64,000 nucleotides of DNA from Citrobacter freundii ATCC 8090 = MTCC 1658 = NBRC 12681 (GTDB lineage: Bacteria > Pseudomonadota > Gammaproteobacteria > Enterobacterales > Enterobacteriaceae), in assembly GCF_011064845.1 (NCBI RefSeq), contig NZ_CP049015.1, positions 3,968,001 through 4,032,000 on the forward strand, written 5' to 3'. Below are positions 1-10,284 of this stretch, piece after piece. A program made the translations under genes and the position numbers. A model generated the notes under the pieces. That model did no database searches. It was given only the letters and a program-made list of their open reading frames with translations, and was not told the DNA's origin. Within the stretch, counting starts at the first letter, position 1. Each line of letters starts with the position of its first letter.

Positions 1-158
1 TATTCACCTGTTCACTACAAACCACGCATAAATACATGGTCTGAACAGGGCAAGACTATGTGCTGAACGAGCCAGCATCTTCTCTTTGTAAGAATCAGTC
101 CGTGACAGAATGCGCATCATAGTGGAAGCTATCGAATTGCGCAATTTTTATACAGCCA
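1..158. other. intergenic, left edge (recC-ptrA gap)
   Basis: No convincing gene is visible. In related enterobacteria ptrA, recB and recD follow recC on the same strand, so their reading frames should begin to the left of the window. I see no T-rich terminator hairpin after the recC stop. Confidence 0.5.
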
Positions 159-3100
159 TCATGACTGATTGAAGCGAAAAATCGGTAACAGGTAGCGTTG
201 AGACTGTAAAACAATAGTCTCCAGCGTATCAGCATCCAGTTGACGCCAAAGACGCTGATACCAGATATCATCACCTTCGCCACGTACTATCATGTTGCCT
301 TCATAGGCTTGCAGAAACTTACTGCGCGCTTTTTGCAACGTTGCATCGTCATCTAACATGGCATCATTTGCGGCGTCATAACAGGTTTTTATCCATGCAC
401 CGCCGCTTTCGGGCAATACCAGCAATGGTGACGACATGCCTTCCCGATACCCCTCAATGAGTTGCGACAGATACAGCAACGCCTGTTCTGCATCCAGCGG
501 CGGAAAACGCCATTCCCCGTCTTTACGCAGGAATAATCGGCTCTCTCCCGTACCGCCACTCGCACAATAGACAAGATGTTCCAGCCAAAGTTGCACGCCC
601 TGCGCAATGCTGATCAAAGATGGGCGCCAGCGCAACAAACCGTCCTCTTGTACCTGCGGCAACCAACCGGTGATTTGTACGCCGTTACAGTTAAGATCGA
701 TTTCCATGCTCTGACAGGGCTGACGACAGGCGATAATACGCTCAGCCAGCGACTGCATCTCCTGACGCTGCGTATCCCACAGAATTTCGCCAAACGGCCC
801 ATAGGGTAGCGTGCCCGCCGCACGAAAACGGCGGAACAGTCGTTCAGCGTCGTTCTCTTCAACCAGTGTATTAAGCAATTGCTGATTAAGCTGATAGCGG
901 GTTAATCCTTCAAGGGTGAAAGGCTCCGTGTCCGGGATCTCACTCTCTTCAGAACGGAAGTTGACCCTCAGACGCATCTGGAAAAAGGCGCGTACCGGAT
1001 GTGCCCAAAATCGCTGCAGTGTTTCCAGCGTTAGCGTTTCTGGCATTTCAAAAGGAAGAGGCTGCACAAAATCCGTGTGCGCTTTTCCTGACAGGCTCGC
1101 CGCAGGTAGCCATTCCCGGGCATAGCTTTGCTGTTCGCCTGGTAGATAGTTTTGCGCATCAAAGGGCATACGGGTATGCAAACGGGTAATGTGCGCTTTT
1201 ACCCTTGTCTCGCTTTGATCGCAGGTCAACAATTCGTCACCCGGCAGATAATGGCTTTGCCCAATGTAGTCCATCAGTTCTTGCACCAGCACCGACGGGA
1301 AGCGCTCGCTGTTATCCTGGATAGAGCGGCCAATGTAGCTGATGTAGAGCGTCTGCTGTGCCGAAATCAATGCTTCGAGGAACAGATAGCGGTCATCATC
1401 ACGACGGCTGCGATCGCCCCGCATCGGTTTTTGACTCATTAAATCAAAGCCCAGCGGCGCAAGCTGGCGTGGATAAACGCCATCGTTCATACCCAGCAGG
1501 CACACCACTTTGAACGGAATGGAGCGCATCGGCATCAGCGTACAAATGTTAACGGGACCCGCCAGGAAGCGCTGGCTGATGCGTTCCTGATCAAGGCGCT
1601 GGGCCAGCTCATCACGTAACAGAGAGAGCGGTATAGCATCGCCGTACTCGGCCCCTAAACCTTCAGTGATAATAGCCTGCCACTGCTGTTCAATCAGCGT
1701 CATCGCCGCTTCGGTATCCGCGTCCGGCAGGAAGAAATCATTAAGCATTTCCCGACAAACAGGTAGCCACTCTTCCAGCGGTCGTTCCTGCGCTAACCCT
1801 CTACGCCAGAGATTAAGCTGCATCAGCAACGAGGCCAGATGTCCTACCAGCTCGGCAATCAAACCGCTGGACTCATCGTAAGGCAATACCGATTGCCACT
1901 CGCCCTGCGCGCTTTCCATCGCGTAGCCGAGCAGCATACGCGTTAAACCAAATTGCCAGGTATGCTGACCTGTAGGCGGAAGTTCCAGTTCACGCACGTT
2001 ATCGTCGTCAATTCCCCAACGAATCCCGGATTCATTGACCCATAAGCGAAGATAGCGCAACCCTTCTTCATCAATGTTGAAACGCGCCGCCAGCACGGGG
2101 ACATCCAGTAACGCCAGGACATCCTCTGAGACAAAACGGCTATCCGGTAGAGACAGCAGACTAATAAAAGCCTGTAAGACGGGATGGGACTGGCGTGCCC
2201 GACGGTCGGAAATCGCATAAGGTAAGTAACGCTCGGCTGGTGCACTGCCAAAGACCGACTGAATGAATGGGCTGTAGCTGTCGATGTCCGCCACCATCAC
2301 GATAATATCGCGCGGCGTCAGCGTTGGGTCCGCTTCCAGCATGGCCAACAGCCGGTCATGCAGAATTTCCACCTCGCGCTGTGGGCTATGGCAGACATGG
2401 AAAGTCACGCTGGTATCGTTCAGATCAAGCCGGCGTTTATTGTCACTACGGGAATATTCTTCCAGCGTGACGCCCGCCACGGCATGGCTTTCGAGTTCCA
2501 GAATATCCGATTGAATATTATGCAAAAGGTTGTCAGGCGTAATGTCGACAAACGCATCCAGTTCCTGACTATTTTCCAGCTCCGAAAGCAAATAAATGTA
2601 ATCACGCCCCAGCTTGCCCCACGAGGCCAGCATCGGGTTGCCCACATCCTGTTCCCCATCGCTGTTAAATAATCCTTCGGCTTTCTGGTTATCACGAAAC
2701 AGCGGCAGGTGCCGTTCTTCAAAGCTGTGCCGACGCTGACGCGCCATAAGCTTCGCCAGCCAGGCAGGATCTTTAATATCTCCCCAGTAGTAGCGACAAG
2801 GGTTGGTAAACAGCAGATGAATATCGATGTGCTTACCCAGCGCTTGCAATGCCTGCAAATAAACCGGCGGCAGCGCCGAAATGCCGCAAATAAAGACGCG
2901 AGAAGGCAGTCCCTGCGGGCACTCGGACGCGTTTTCCAACGTCTGAATAAATCGTTGGTATAAATTGGCACGATGCCAACGCGGCTGGCCCAACTCCGCG
3001 GTGTATTCCACCAGCGCTTTCCACAACGGTGCCTGCCAGGCCTGAGACTCGCCGAGTCCCTCAACCAGTCGCCCCGCTTCCCACTGGGTCAACCAGTCAG

Positions 3101-3527
3101 GGCGGTAGACTAAATACTGGTCGAAAAGGTCAGCCGCGCGCGAGGAAAGCTGAAAAAGCTTACGTTTATCGGTGTCGTCCGTCAGATAGTGGCGCAGCAA
3201 TGCAAAGTCATCGCCATCCAGTAATTGCGGCAACAGCGTCATCAACTTCCAGCTCATGCTCTGTTTGCTGAACGCGCTCTCTTTCGGGATATCCGGCAGC
3301 ACGCGCACAAACATATCCCAGATAAAACTCGCGGGCAGCGGAAAATCGATATTGGCGGCAATACTAAACTTCTGTGCAAGAGTCATTTGTAACCACTGCG
3401 CCATACCGGTACTTTGAACCAGGATCATCTCAGGTTCAAAGGGGTCGTCCAGCCGCTCGCGCTCAACGATAAACTCCATTAACGCTTCCAGCACATCCAG
3501 ACGGTTGGAGTGGTAGACCCTTAACAT
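159..3527 (-). CDS. recC: RecBCD exonuclease V, RecC (gamma) subunit
   Basis: RecC is the Chi-recognition subunit of the RecBCD helicase-nuclease that processes double-strand ends in the cytoplasm. The 1122-residue product equals the E. coli length and opens with the family-typical MLRVYHSNRLDVLEAL. The central region carries degenerate helicase-like segments (LLGMNDGVYPRQ, RSRRDDDRYLFLEALISA) with no intact Walker A, as expected for the inactive helicase fold of RecC. The gene starts 12 bp after ppdC on the same strand, so the prepilin-like genes and recC probably share a transcript. Identification is by family recognition and gene order. Confidence 0.97.
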   Translation of the reverse strand: MLRVYHSNRLDVLEALMEFIVERERLDDPFEPEMILVQSTGMAQWLQMTLAQKFSIAANIDFPLPASFIWDMFVRVLPDIPKESAFSKQSMSWKLMTLLPQLLDGDDFALLRHYLTDDTDKRKLFQLSSRAADLFDQYLVYRPDWLTQWEAGRLVEGLGESQAWQAPLWKALVEYTAELGQPRWHRANLYQRFIQTLENASECPQGLPSRVFICGISALPPVYLQALQALGKHIDIHLLFTNPCRYYWGDIKDPAWLAKLMARQRRHSFEERHLPLFRDNQKAEGLFNSDGEQDVGNPMLASWGKLGRDYIYLLSELENSQELDAFVDITPDNLLHNIQSDILELESHAVAGVTLEEYSRSDNKRRLDLNDTSVTFHVCHSPQREVEILHDRLLAMLEADPTLTPRDIIVMVADIDSYSPFIQSVFGSAPAERYLPYAISDRRARQSHPVLQAFISLLSLPDSRFVSEDVLALLDVPVLAARFNIDEEGLRYLRLWVNESGIRWGIDDDNVRELELPPTGQHTWQFGLTRMLLGYAMESAQGEWQSVLPYDESSGLIAELVGHLASLLMQLNLWRRGLAQERPLEEWLPVCREMLNDFFLPDADTEAAMTLIEQQWQAIITEGLGAEYGDAIPLSLLRDELAQRLDQERISQRFLAGPVNICTLMPMRSIPFKVVCLLGMNDGVYPRQLAPLGFDLMSQKPMRGDRSRRDDDRYLFLEALISAQQTLYISYIGRSIQDNSERFPSVLVQELMDYIGQSHYLPGDELLTCDQSETRVKAHITRLHTRMPFDAQNYLPGEQQSYAREWLPAASLSGKAHTDFVQPLPFEMPETLTLETLQRFWAHPVRAFFQMRLRVNFRSEESEIPDTEPFTLEGLTRYQLNQQLLNTLVEENDAERLFRRFRAAGTLPYGPFGEILWDTQRQEMQSLAERIIACRQPCQSMEIDLNCNGVQITGWLPQVQEDGLLRWRPSLISIAQGVQLWLEHLVYCASGGTGESRLFLRKDGEWRFPPLDAEQALLYLSQLIEGYREGMSSPLLVLPESGGAWIKTCYDAANDAMLDDDATLQKARSKFLQAYEGNMIVRGEGDDIWYQRLWRQLDADTLETIVLQSQRYLLPIFRFNQS

Positions 3528-3539
3528 AGCGACTCCTGA

Positions 3540-3863
3540 CTACAGACGATTCGGGCAATGCAGACGCGTCATCTGACCCTGCCTGCCGAGGGGTGAAGAA
3601 ATTATGACGTTGATGCTGACACATCCCGCTCTCGTTGTCTGCATTCGGTTAACCTGCCAGTTCACAGGCGATGAAAACTGGTACAGCTGGCTTTGCTGCC
3701 AGGCGTGACGCCAGAGTTGTTGATACTGGTTTCTGATAATAAAGCTGTTCATTAGCACCCGCTGGTATCCTGACAACGCGGTCACAATCATGATCATCAG
3801 TACCATTGCCAGCATCACTTCCGGCAGACTAAAGCCACGGTGACTGTTCAGGGGATCTGGCAT
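3540..3863 (-). CDS. ppdC: prepilin peptidase-dependent protein C (type IV pilin-like)
   Basis: A small pseudopilin of 107 residues. It has a short basic leader ending in G, then F-S-L-P-E-V and a hydrophobic helix ([14 protein letters not shown]), the signature of a type IV prepilin cleaved and N-methylated by a prepilin peptidase. Like its E. coli counterpart it has Pro just before the usual Glu5. It overlaps the end of ygdB by 16 bp and lies 12 bp before recC, so translation is probably coupled. The role of these minor pseudopilins is not settled. Confidence 0.9.
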   Translation of the reverse strand: MPDPLNSHRGFSLPEVMLAMVLMIMIVTALSGYQRVLMNSFIIRNQYQQLWRHAWQQSQLYQFSSPVNWQVNRMQTTRAGCVSINVIISSPLGRQGQMTRLHCPNRL

Positions 3864-4255
3864 AACGTCTGCTCCTTAAGCGGACAAAAATCGCTCCAGC
3901 CATGCGCCGAGAATTCTATGTTGCCATCAATAACCGCCCCCTGACGCCATAAAAATACTCCTTCATAGTGGGCGATTAGCAGCACGAAATTATTGGTAAG
4001 CAGGCGCAGGCAAACCGCGGCATTCTGCGTGGGATCGCGCCGACACTGTACGACGGGTTGTAAGCGCCAGGGTTGTATACGCCCCCATTCCATCGCGGAT
4101 TGCACTACCGCCTGACGCTGCAGCGCCTGACTTTGTGTGGACACACGCGCAGCAAAACTAGCCTCCTGTCTGCTAACGCCTTGCAGCAGCAGACTACCGA
4201 GCACCAGCAGCAACAGGACCATTGCCAGAGAGGATACGCCTCGCTCACGGTTCAC
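3848..4255 (-). CDS. ygdB: DUF2509 family protein YgdB
   Basis: A 135-residue protein whose N-terminus ([20 protein letters not shown]) resembles a prepilin-like leader followed by one membrane helix. The remainder has several cysteines and looks extracytoplasmic. It sits between ppdB (4-bp ATGA overlap) and ppdC (16-bp overlap), matching E. coli ygdB in order and size. It is probably a minor pseudopilin-type component of the same cluster. The function is inferred from context only. Confidence 0.88.
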   Translation of the reverse strand: MNRERGVSSLAMVLLLLVLGSLLLQGVSRQEASFAARVSTQSQALQRQAVVQSAMEWGRIQPWRLQPVVQCRRDPTQNAAVCLRLLTNNFVLLIAHYEGVFLWRQGAVIDGNIEFSAHGWSDFCPLKEQTLCQIP

Positions 4256-4815
4256 AGGTTGAATCCCGTAACGCTGTAGACCGCTTCAACAACTTTTTGT
4301 GGTTCGTCATTGCTCACTCCACGCAAACGCAGCGTAAGAAGCGGGGAATATCCGCTAAAATTCAGCCGTTCAACCTGGAATGCCTGAATCTGGATGGTAG
4401 TCTGATCGGTCATTTTCTCCCATCCTTTTCCAGTACAGCCGGTGGCTCCACGCAGGGTTTCCAATGCCTTGTCCTGTAAACGAAACCCGATAGCATCAGC
4501 CTCTTTCGCGGAACTGCTCTCCCAAACGCCGTTGCCGTTGGCATCCCAGCGTGCAATGACACAGTCCCCCTTAGCCGATATCACCAGTCCCTCTCCGACA
4601 CAGTTTCCTCGGCAATATCCCGCCCGTTGAAGATGCTTCGCCACGGTGTAGGCCCGCTGCCATATTTCATCTTCCAGCGCTAACTGGCGCGTGTTACGCA
4701 GAATCTCTCGCTGTAGCGCCGGTAAAAATCGTGCTGAACTAAGTAATAAAATACTGCTAATCGCCATGGCAATGAGCACCTCCAGCAGTGAAAATCCCCG
4801 TTCGTTTACTGACAT
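4252..4815 (-). CDS. ppdB: prepilin peptidase-dependent protein B
   Basis: A 187-residue pseudopilin with the cleavage motif R-G-F-S-L-L-E-V followed by a hydrophobic helix ([15 protein letters not shown]). The conserved Glu5 of mature pilins is present. Four cysteines after the helix suggest disulfides outside the cytoplasm (C-R-G-N-C and others). The start overlaps the ppdA stop by 10 bp and the stop overlaps ygdB by 4 bp, so this is one translationally coupled operon. Confidence 0.92.
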   Translation of the reverse strand: MSVNERGFSLLEVLIAMAISSILLLSSARFLPALQREILRNTRQLALEDEIWQRAYTVAKHLQRAGYCRGNCVGEGLVISAKGDCVIARWDANGNGVWESSSAKEADAIGFRLQDKALETLRGATGCTGKGWEKMTDQTTIQIQAFQVERLNFSGYSPLLTLRLRGVSNDEPQKVVEAVYSVTGFNL

Positions 4816-5276
4816 AATCTGGCCTCATCGCGCTCACAAAGCCTGATTCGCCCCCAGCCAGACACCACCACGCGCCATTCCCCTGCCGCATTTTTCAGGC
4901 GTATATGTCCGGCCCATGCCGTATTGCGCAGTCCAAAAAAAGCCAGTGAAGGCGTGATATCTGCCATTTCGACATCAGCCCAGAGTGGCGCAAATATCAA
5001 CGGTGAAACAGGCTGACACGAAGCTTGTGATGTCGCTGAGCTTGCCAGACACCATGTCCCCCCTTCGCGGAGCACGTTGATGACGTGATCACGATTGCGC
5101 CAGTTAGCATCTTCACGCAGTTGCAGCAGGTAGTCCCGCACCTGGCAGGCGGTCTGCCACAGCCGCTGTTGCTGCTGCCAGCGCTGCCAACCATACAGCC
5201 CAGATGCACCAAGCGCCGCGACGATCAGCATCGCAATCAGGGTTTCGAGAAGCGTGTAACCTTGTTGTTTTTTCAT
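4806..5276 (-). CDS. ppdA: prepilin peptidase-dependent protein A
   Basis: First gene of the ppdA-ppdB-ygdB-ppdC-recC run. The 156-residue product equals the E. coli PpdA length and begins [16 protein letters not shown], a classical type IV prepilin leader (G|Y-T-L-L-E) with a following transmembrane helix. It lies 183 bp downstream of thyA, beyond the thyA terminator, so it probably has its own promoter in that gap. In E. coli these genes are poorly expressed and their physiological role is unclear. Confidence 0.92.
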   Translation of the reverse strand: MKKQQGYTLLETLIAMLIVAALGASGLYGWQRWQQQQRLWQTACQVRDYLLQLREDANWRNRDHVINVLREGGTWCLASSATSQASCQPVSPLIFAPLWADVEMADITPSLAFFGLRNTAWAGHIRLKNAAGEWRVVVSGWGRIRLCERDEARLCQ

Positions 5277-5411
5277 GTCGCCAGTATGGCGTGAGGAAAA
5301 TGAATAACGAGCGGGAAATTCGGTTTCTACGGCGAGCTACGGGAAATATTCGTCGCGTTGCAGACCGTTGCACTATTTCAGGAATGTTGGCCGAATAACG
5401 TGATTTTAGAC

Positions 5412-5442
5412 AAAAAAAACCGACGCTCACGGGCGTCGGTTG
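5412..5442 (-). terminator. rho-independent terminator of lgt-thyA
   Basis: Read on the minus strand this is a GC-rich stem ACCGACGC / GCGTCGGT with a 6-nt loop, followed directly by eight T. It lies 18 bp after the thyA stop and is a textbook intrinsic terminator. Confidence 0.92.
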
Positions 5443-5459
5443 TGTCAGCATAAAGCTGG

Positions 5460-6254
5460 TTAGATAGCCACCGGCGCTTTAATACCCGGGTGCGGATCGT
5501 AGCCTTCAATTTCGAAGTCTTCGAAGCGATAGTCAAAGATAGATTCAGGCTTACGTTTGATAACCAGTTTCGGCAACGCGCGAGGTTCACGGCTAAGCTG
5601 CAGATGCGTTTGATCCATATGATTGCTGTACAGGTGCGTGTCGCCACCGGTCCAGACAAAATCACCCACTTCCAGATCACACTGCTGCGCCATCATGTGT
5701 ACCAGCAAAGCGTAGCTGGCAATGTTAAACGGCAGGCCGAGGAACACATCGCACGAACGCTGATACAGCTGACAGGAGAGCTTGCCATCCGCGACGTAAA
5801 ACTGGAAGAACGCATGGCACGGTGCCAGCGCCATTTTATCCAGCTCACCGACGTTCCATGCAGAAACGATAATGCGGCGAGAGTCCGGGTCATTTTTAAG
5901 CTGGTTTAACACGGTGGTGATCTGGTCAATATGGCGACCATCTGGCGTAGGCCACGCGCGCCACTGTTTACCATAAACCGGGCCTAAATTACCGTTTTCA
6001 TCCGCCCATTCATCCCAGATTGAGACGTTGTTTTCATGCAGGTAGGCAACGTTAGTGTCGCCCTGCAAAAACCACAGCAGCTCATGAATGATCGAGCGTA
6101 AATGGCAGCGTTTCGTCGTAACCAGCGGGAACCCTTCCTGCAGATTAAAACGCATCTGATGACCAAAAATGGAAAGCGTTCCGGTTCCGGTACGGTCGTT
6201 TTTCTGTGTGCCTTCATCCAGCACTTTTTGCATCAGTTCTAAATACTGTTTCAT
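5460..6254 (-). CDS. thyA: thymidylate synthase
   Basis: Converts dUMP and 5,10-methylene-THF to dTMP and DHF in the cytoplasm. The 264-residue length is exact for E. coli ThyA. The catalytic cysteine motif [10 protein letters not shown] is present, as are the dUMP-binding segment [18 protein letters not shown] and the C-terminal ...APVAI tail that closes over the active site. It starts 6 bp after lgt, an arrangement known in E. coli where thyA is transcribed from promoters within and upstream of lgt. Confidence 0.98.
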   Translation of the reverse strand: MKQYLELMQKVLDEGTQKNDRTGTGTLSIFGHQMRFNLQEGFPLVTTKRCHLRSIIHELLWFLQGDTNVAYLHENNVSIWDEWADENGNLGPVYGKQWRAWPTPDGRHIDQITTVLNQLKNDPDSRRIIVSAWNVGELDKMALAPCHAFFQFYVADGKLSCQLYQRSCDVFLGLPFNIASYALLVHMMAQQCDLEVGDFVWTGGDTHLYSNHMDQTHLQLSREPRALPKLVIKRKPESIFDYRFEDFEIEGYDPHPGIKAPVAI

Positions 6255-6260
6255 GGTTCC

Positions 6261-7136
6261 TCAGGAAACGTGTTGCTGTGGGCTGCGGCGGTACGCCCAA
6301 ACCATCATAATAATGCCTGCGACAATCATCGGGATAGAGAGGATCTGCCCCATGCTGATGTACTGTACCCAGGTGCCAGTAAACTGCGCATCCGGCTGGC
6401 GGAAGAATTCAACGATAATACGAAACGCACCATAACCAATCAGGAACAGACCGGATACCGAGCCCATTGGACGCGGCTTACGAATGTACAGGTTGAGAAT
6501 GATAAACAGCACAACACCCTCGAGCGCCATCTCATAAAGCTGTGAGGCGTGGCGCGGCAGCGAGCCGTAGGTATCAAAAATAGACTGCCATTGCGGGTTA
6601 GATTGCAGCAGTAAAATATCTTCGGTACGGGAGCCCGGGAACAGCATGGCGTACTTGAAGTTCGGGTCAACGCGTCCCCACAGCTCACCATTGATAAAGT
6701 TACCCAGACGCCCTGCACCCAGACCAAACGGAATCAGCGGGGCAATGAAATCAGAAACCTGGAAGAACGAACGTTTGGTGCGTTTGGCGAAGATAATCAT
6801 CACCAGGATCACACCGATAAGTCCACCGTGGAAGGACATACCGCCGTCCCAGACGCGGAACAGATACAGGGGATTATCGAGGAATAACTCGAAGTTATAG
6901 AACAGTACGTAACCAATACGCCCACCGAGGAAAACCCCGAGGAAGCCCGCATACAGTAAGTTTTCTACTTCATTTTTGGTCCAGCCACTGCCCGGGCGAT
7001 TAGCGCGGCGCGTCGCCAGCCACATCGCAAAAATAAACCCCACCAAATACATTAAGCCGTACCAGTGAAGCGCGACGGGTCCGATTGAGAAAATGACCGG
7101 ATCGAAATCCGGAAAATGCAGATAGCTACTGGTCAT
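6261..7136 (-). CDS. lgt: phosphatidylglycerol--prolipoprotein diacylglyceryl transferase
   Basis: Inner-membrane enzyme that transfers diacylglycerol from phosphatidylglycerol to the lipobox cysteine, the first step of lipoprotein maturation. The 291-residue protein has about seven hydrophobic segments, the essential H-G-G-L-I-G motif and the Lgt signature [10 protein letters not shown]. The H-A-S-Q-L-Y-E segment near residue 196 is also conserved. It is in an operon with thyA (6 bp). Substrates in this window include YgdR and PgaB. Confidence 0.97.
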   Translation of the reverse strand: MTSSYLHFPDFDPVIFSIGPVALHWYGLMYLVGFIFAMWLATRRANRPGSGWTKNEVENLLYAGFLGVFLGGRIGYVLFYNFELFLDNPLYLFRVWDGGMSFHGGLIGVILVMIIFAKRTKRSFFQVSDFIAPLIPFGLGAGRLGNFINGELWGRVDPNFKYAMLFPGSRTEDILLLQSNPQWQSIFDTYGSLPRHASQLYEMALEGVVLFIILNLYIRKPRPMGSVSGLFLIGYGAFRIIVEFFRQPDAQFTGTWVQYISMGQILSIPMIVAGIIMMVWAYRRSPQQHVS

Positions 7137-7189
7137 CTGTCACCACAAGTTCTTGTTATTTCGCTGAAGTCAGACAGCAATTGATAAGC

Positions 7190-7210
7190 GCGCCTGCATA
7201 ATGCAGGCGC
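7190..7210. repeat. short perfect hairpin between ptsP and lgt
   Basis: Inverted repeat GCGCCTGCA / TGCAGGCGC with a 3-nt loop, in the ptsP-lgt gap. No T-run follows on the minus strand, so it is more likely an mRNA processing or stabilising hairpin than a terminator. Confidence 0.55.
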
Positions 7211-7298
7211 TCCAAAGGTGCGAATGATAGCACAAGGGGTTAGAAGCGGATGCCGGGAAGATGTAAAAGATCTGTATAAGTAATCTTTACCCCGTAAT

Positions 7299-7328
7299 GC
7301 CTGATGACGCTACGCTTATCAGGCCTAC
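7299..7328. repeat. REP element overlapping the ptsP stop
   Basis: Matches the enterobacterial REP palindrome pattern (GCCTGATG...CTTATCAGGCCTAC). It touches the ptsP stop codon at 7325-7327. REP elements in this position usually stabilise the 3' end of the upstream message or bind gyrase/IHF. Confidence 0.75.
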
Positions 7329-9571
7329 AATCCCCCGCGAATCAACCCCCCCATGCCGCGGCGCTCCATAAAGGCCGCTACCTGATGGCGTACCTCAGCC
7401 GCCATCTGCGCTTCCAGGCTGCGCTGCGCCAGCGTTTGCGCCTCATCAAAATCGATATGACGCAGCAGATATTTTACGCGAGCGACAGAACGACCGTTCA
7501 TCGACAAATGACGGAAACCCAGGCCGATCAGAATAGCCACGCACATCGGGTCGCCCGCCATTTCACCGCACAGGCGTAAATCGATACCGCTTCTTTCGGC
7601 TTCCTGCGCAATCATCGCCAGCGCACGTAACATCCCCGGATGCAGACTGTCATAAATGCTGGCTACCCGTGTGTTGTTACGATCGACGGCCAGTATGTAC
7701 TGGGTAAGATCGTTGGTTCCGACCGAGATAAAGTCAATCCGGTTTGTCAGATGCGGCAACATGAACACCATCGACGGAACTTCCAGCATGATGCCAATAC
7801 GCGGTTTCGGGATCTCGTAACCGATCATCTCCTCCACTTCGCGTCCGGCGCGTTCAATCAAACGTCGCGCTTCGTCCACTTCATCAATGCTGGTTACCAT
7901 CGGCAGCAAAATGCTGAGGTTACCGGTTGCCGCGTTGGCACGCAGCATGGCGCGAACCTGGATCAAAAAGATCTCTGGCTGATCGAGCGTTATGCGGATC
8001 CCTCGCCAGCCAAGGCACGGGTTCTCTTCACTGATCGGCATGTAGGGCAGCTGTTTATCGGCACCGACATCCAGCGTACGTAGGGTCACCGGCTTGTCGT
8101 TAAACATTTGCAGCATGCCCTGATACTGCGCAACCTGTTCTTCTTCCGAAGGAAAACCGCTTTGCAGCATGAACGGGATTTCGGTGCGATACAGGCCAAT
8201 ACCGTCGATCCTGCTACCCAGCTTTTCTTCATGTTCCGGGCTGAGACCCGCATTGAGCATCACCTTCACGCGCTCGCCGCTTTTCAACTGTGCTGGCTGG
8301 TTGACGTCGTCTTCCGCCAGGCGGCTCAGCTCAATTTCTTCACTGATAAGACGCTGGTATTCCTGAATCAATACCGGTTCCGGATCGACCAGCAGTTCAC
8401 CGCGATAACCGTCCACCACCAGCGTGCGGCGATGCAGCACCGACGGCTGGATATCGGCCCCCATAACGGTAGGGATACCCAGCGCACGAACCATAATTGC
8501 CGCATGAGAGTTGGCTGCGCCGTCCCGGACAACCACGCCGACTAACCGGTCCTGAGGAAGCTCCGCCAGCGTGGTCGCCGAAAGTTCATCCGCCACCAGT
8601 ACGAAGCGTTCCGGCCAGGCATTCGGCCCCTGGATAGAGTCGTCAAGGTGGAACAGCAGACGCTGGCCGAGCGCGCGTAAATCTCCGGCCCGCTCTTTGA
8701 GGTAGTTATCGCTCAGCGCGGCAAATTGTTCGGCAAACTTTTCAATGATCGTTTTAACCGCCCACTCGGCCACTGAACCGTTATCCACTTCCGCAAACAG
8801 TTCGCGGCGCAGACGGGTATCGGAAAGCAAGTGCGAGTAAAGATCAAAGATCGCCGCCGTTTCTTTCTGCGCCCCAGCGGTAAAACGCTTGCTGTAGCGG
8901 CGGAATTCGTTCGCCGCCTCTTCCAACGCACCGGTCAGTCGCTCGCGCTCAAGCACCGGATCCAGCGTTGAAGCCTGATAGACCTGCTCCATCAGCGGCA
9001 GCGTCGCATCCTGCCAGCCTTCAGCTATTGCCACGCCGGGGGCGGCAGGCAATGCACGGATGCGCGTTTGCCGGTATTGACCGAACAGCGCGTTTAGTTG
9101 CGACTGCGAAAGTATGGCCGCCATTTGCGTGGCGAGCGTGACGAGGAAAGACTCTTCACTTTCATCGTACTGACGCAGTTCACGCTGCTGCACCACCAGC
9201 ACACCTAAAAGCTGGCGACGCTGAATGATCGGTACGCCTAAGAATGCACGAAAACGCTCTTCTTTTACCGAAGGTATGTATTTAAAGCTGGGATGCTTTT
9301 GCGCATCGGCGAGGTTGATAGGTTCCGCCAGCCTGCCAACCAGGCCAACGATACCTTCATCAAACGCGAGTGCGACAGTGCGACCACGTGGTTTTTTCAG
9401 TCCCCGGGTCGCCATGAGGTAATAACAACGTCGATCGTGATCGGCCAGATAAACCGAACAGACCTCTGTATCCATCGCAAGACAGATGTCGGTAACCAGT
9501 ATATTGAGCGCTTCATTCAGACGCGGAGCACTGGCCACCTTTTCGACTATTTCGCGCAGGCGGGTGAGCAT
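7325..9571 (-). CDS. ptsP: nitrogen PTS enzyme I (EI-Ntr, PtsP)
   Basis: PEP-dependent phosphotransferase that starts the nitrogen-related PTS relay (EI-Ntr to NPr to EIIA-Ntr). The 748 residues contain an N-terminal GAF sensor domain (about 1-160), the phosphohistidine swivelling domain with G-A-A-N-S-H-A-A-I-M around residue 350, and a C-terminal PEP-binding TIM barrel ending in the L-C-G-E-M-A-G-D-P motif with its conserved cysteine. It follows rppH by 12 bp on the same strand, as in E. coli. Confidence 0.97.
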   Translation of the reverse strand: MLTRLREIVEKVASAPRLNEALNILVTDICLAMDTEVCSVYLADHDRRCYYLMATRGLKKPRGRTVALAFDEGIVGLVGRLAEPINLADAQKHPSFKYIPSVKEERFRAFLGVPIIQRRQLLGVLVVQQRELRQYDESEESFLVTLATQMAAILSQSQLNALFGQYRQTRIRALPAAPGVAIAEGWQDATLPLMEQVYQASTLDPVLERERLTGALEEAANEFRRYSKRFTAGAQKETAAIFDLYSHLLSDTRLRRELFAEVDNGSVAEWAVKTIIEKFAEQFAALSDNYLKERAGDLRALGQRLLFHLDDSIQGPNAWPERFVLVADELSATTLAELPQDRLVGVVVRDGAANSHAAIMVRALGIPTVMGADIQPSVLHRRTLVVDGYRGELLVDPEPVLIQEYQRLISEEIELSRLAEDDVNQPAQLKSGERVKVMLNAGLSPEHEEKLGSRIDGIGLYRTEIPFMLQSGFPSEEEQVAQYQGMLQMFNDKPVTLRTLDVGADKQLPYMPISEENPCLGWRGIRITLDQPEIFLIQVRAMLRANAATGNLSILLPMVTSIDEVDEARRLIERAGREVEEMIGYEIPKPRIGIMLEVPSMVFMLPHLTNRIDFISVGTNDLTQYILAVDRNNTRVASIYDSLHPGMLRALAMIAQEAERSGIDLRLCGEMAGDPMCVAILIGLGFRHLSMNGRSVARVKYLLRHIDFDEAQTLAQRSLEAQMAAEVRHQVAAFMERRGMGGLIRGGL

Positions 9572-9583
9572 AATTTGCGTAGC

Positions 9584-10114
9584 TTAACCTCTTTTACGTC
9601 TGTACGCAGGTGTACTTTGCGGCTTAGGAGTGCTCTCCTGAAGCGCCATGACAACACTTGCGAATTCTTTCATCACCCTGCGATAGACATCGCGTTTAAA
9701 TGACACCACCTGTCGAACCGGATACCAGTAACTCACCCAGCGCCAGCCGTCGAACTCAGGTGTACTGCTGGTTTGCATATTGATTTCAGCATCGCTGCTG
9801 ACCAATTGCAGAAGAAACCACTTTTGTTTCTGGCCGATACAAACCGGCTTCGTGTCCCAACGCACCAAACGTTTCGGTAACTTGTAACGCAACCAGTTAC
9901 GAGTAGAAGCAAGGATCCGTACATCTTTACGACTGAGACCCACTTCTTCAAAGAGTTCCCGGTACATCGCCTGCTCTGCTGTCTCTCCTGCGTTGATCCC
10001 ACCTTGTGGAAATTGCCAGGAGTGCTGACCAAATCGCCGGGCCCACATGACCTGCCCCTGGCGGTTACAAATTACTATCCCTACATTCGGGCGGTAGCCA
10101 TCGTCATCAATCAC
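9584..10114 (-). CDS. rppH: RNA pyrophosphohydrolase
   Basis: Nudix hydrolase that removes pyrophosphate from the 5' end of mRNAs, triggering RNase E decay. The Nudix box G-x5-E-x7-R-E-x2-E-E-x-G is intact at residues 38-60. Length is 176 residues. The N-terminus ([17 protein letters not shown]) is family typical, which supports this start. It forms an operon with ptsP. Confidence 0.97.
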   Translation of the reverse strand: MIDDDGYRPNVGIVICNRQGQVMWARRFGQHSWQFPQGGINAGETAEQAMYRELFEEVGLSRKDVRILASTRNWLRYKLPKRLVRWDTKPVCIGQKQKWFLLQLVSSDAEINMQTSSTPEFDGWRWVSYWYPVRQVVSFKRDVYRRVMKEFASVVMALQESTPKPQSTPAYRRKRG

Positions 10115-10284
10115 CGGACTACCTCAACATAAACCTTATATACAAACGATTGTTTCACACTCCTGAGGGGCGGTAAACCACTCTGTTAAGGGTGCGATAT
10201 TCTAATAACAATTGAATAACTCACAGTTAAAGGCCGAGTTATAAACAGAAGAAGGGCAAGCAAGGCGATTTTATTCACCTTTTC

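Noticed and set aside
2420-3064. 214-codon minus-strand frame inside recC
   Set aside because: Out-of-frame shadow of recC; composition (many Arg, Cys, Trp) is non-coding-like.
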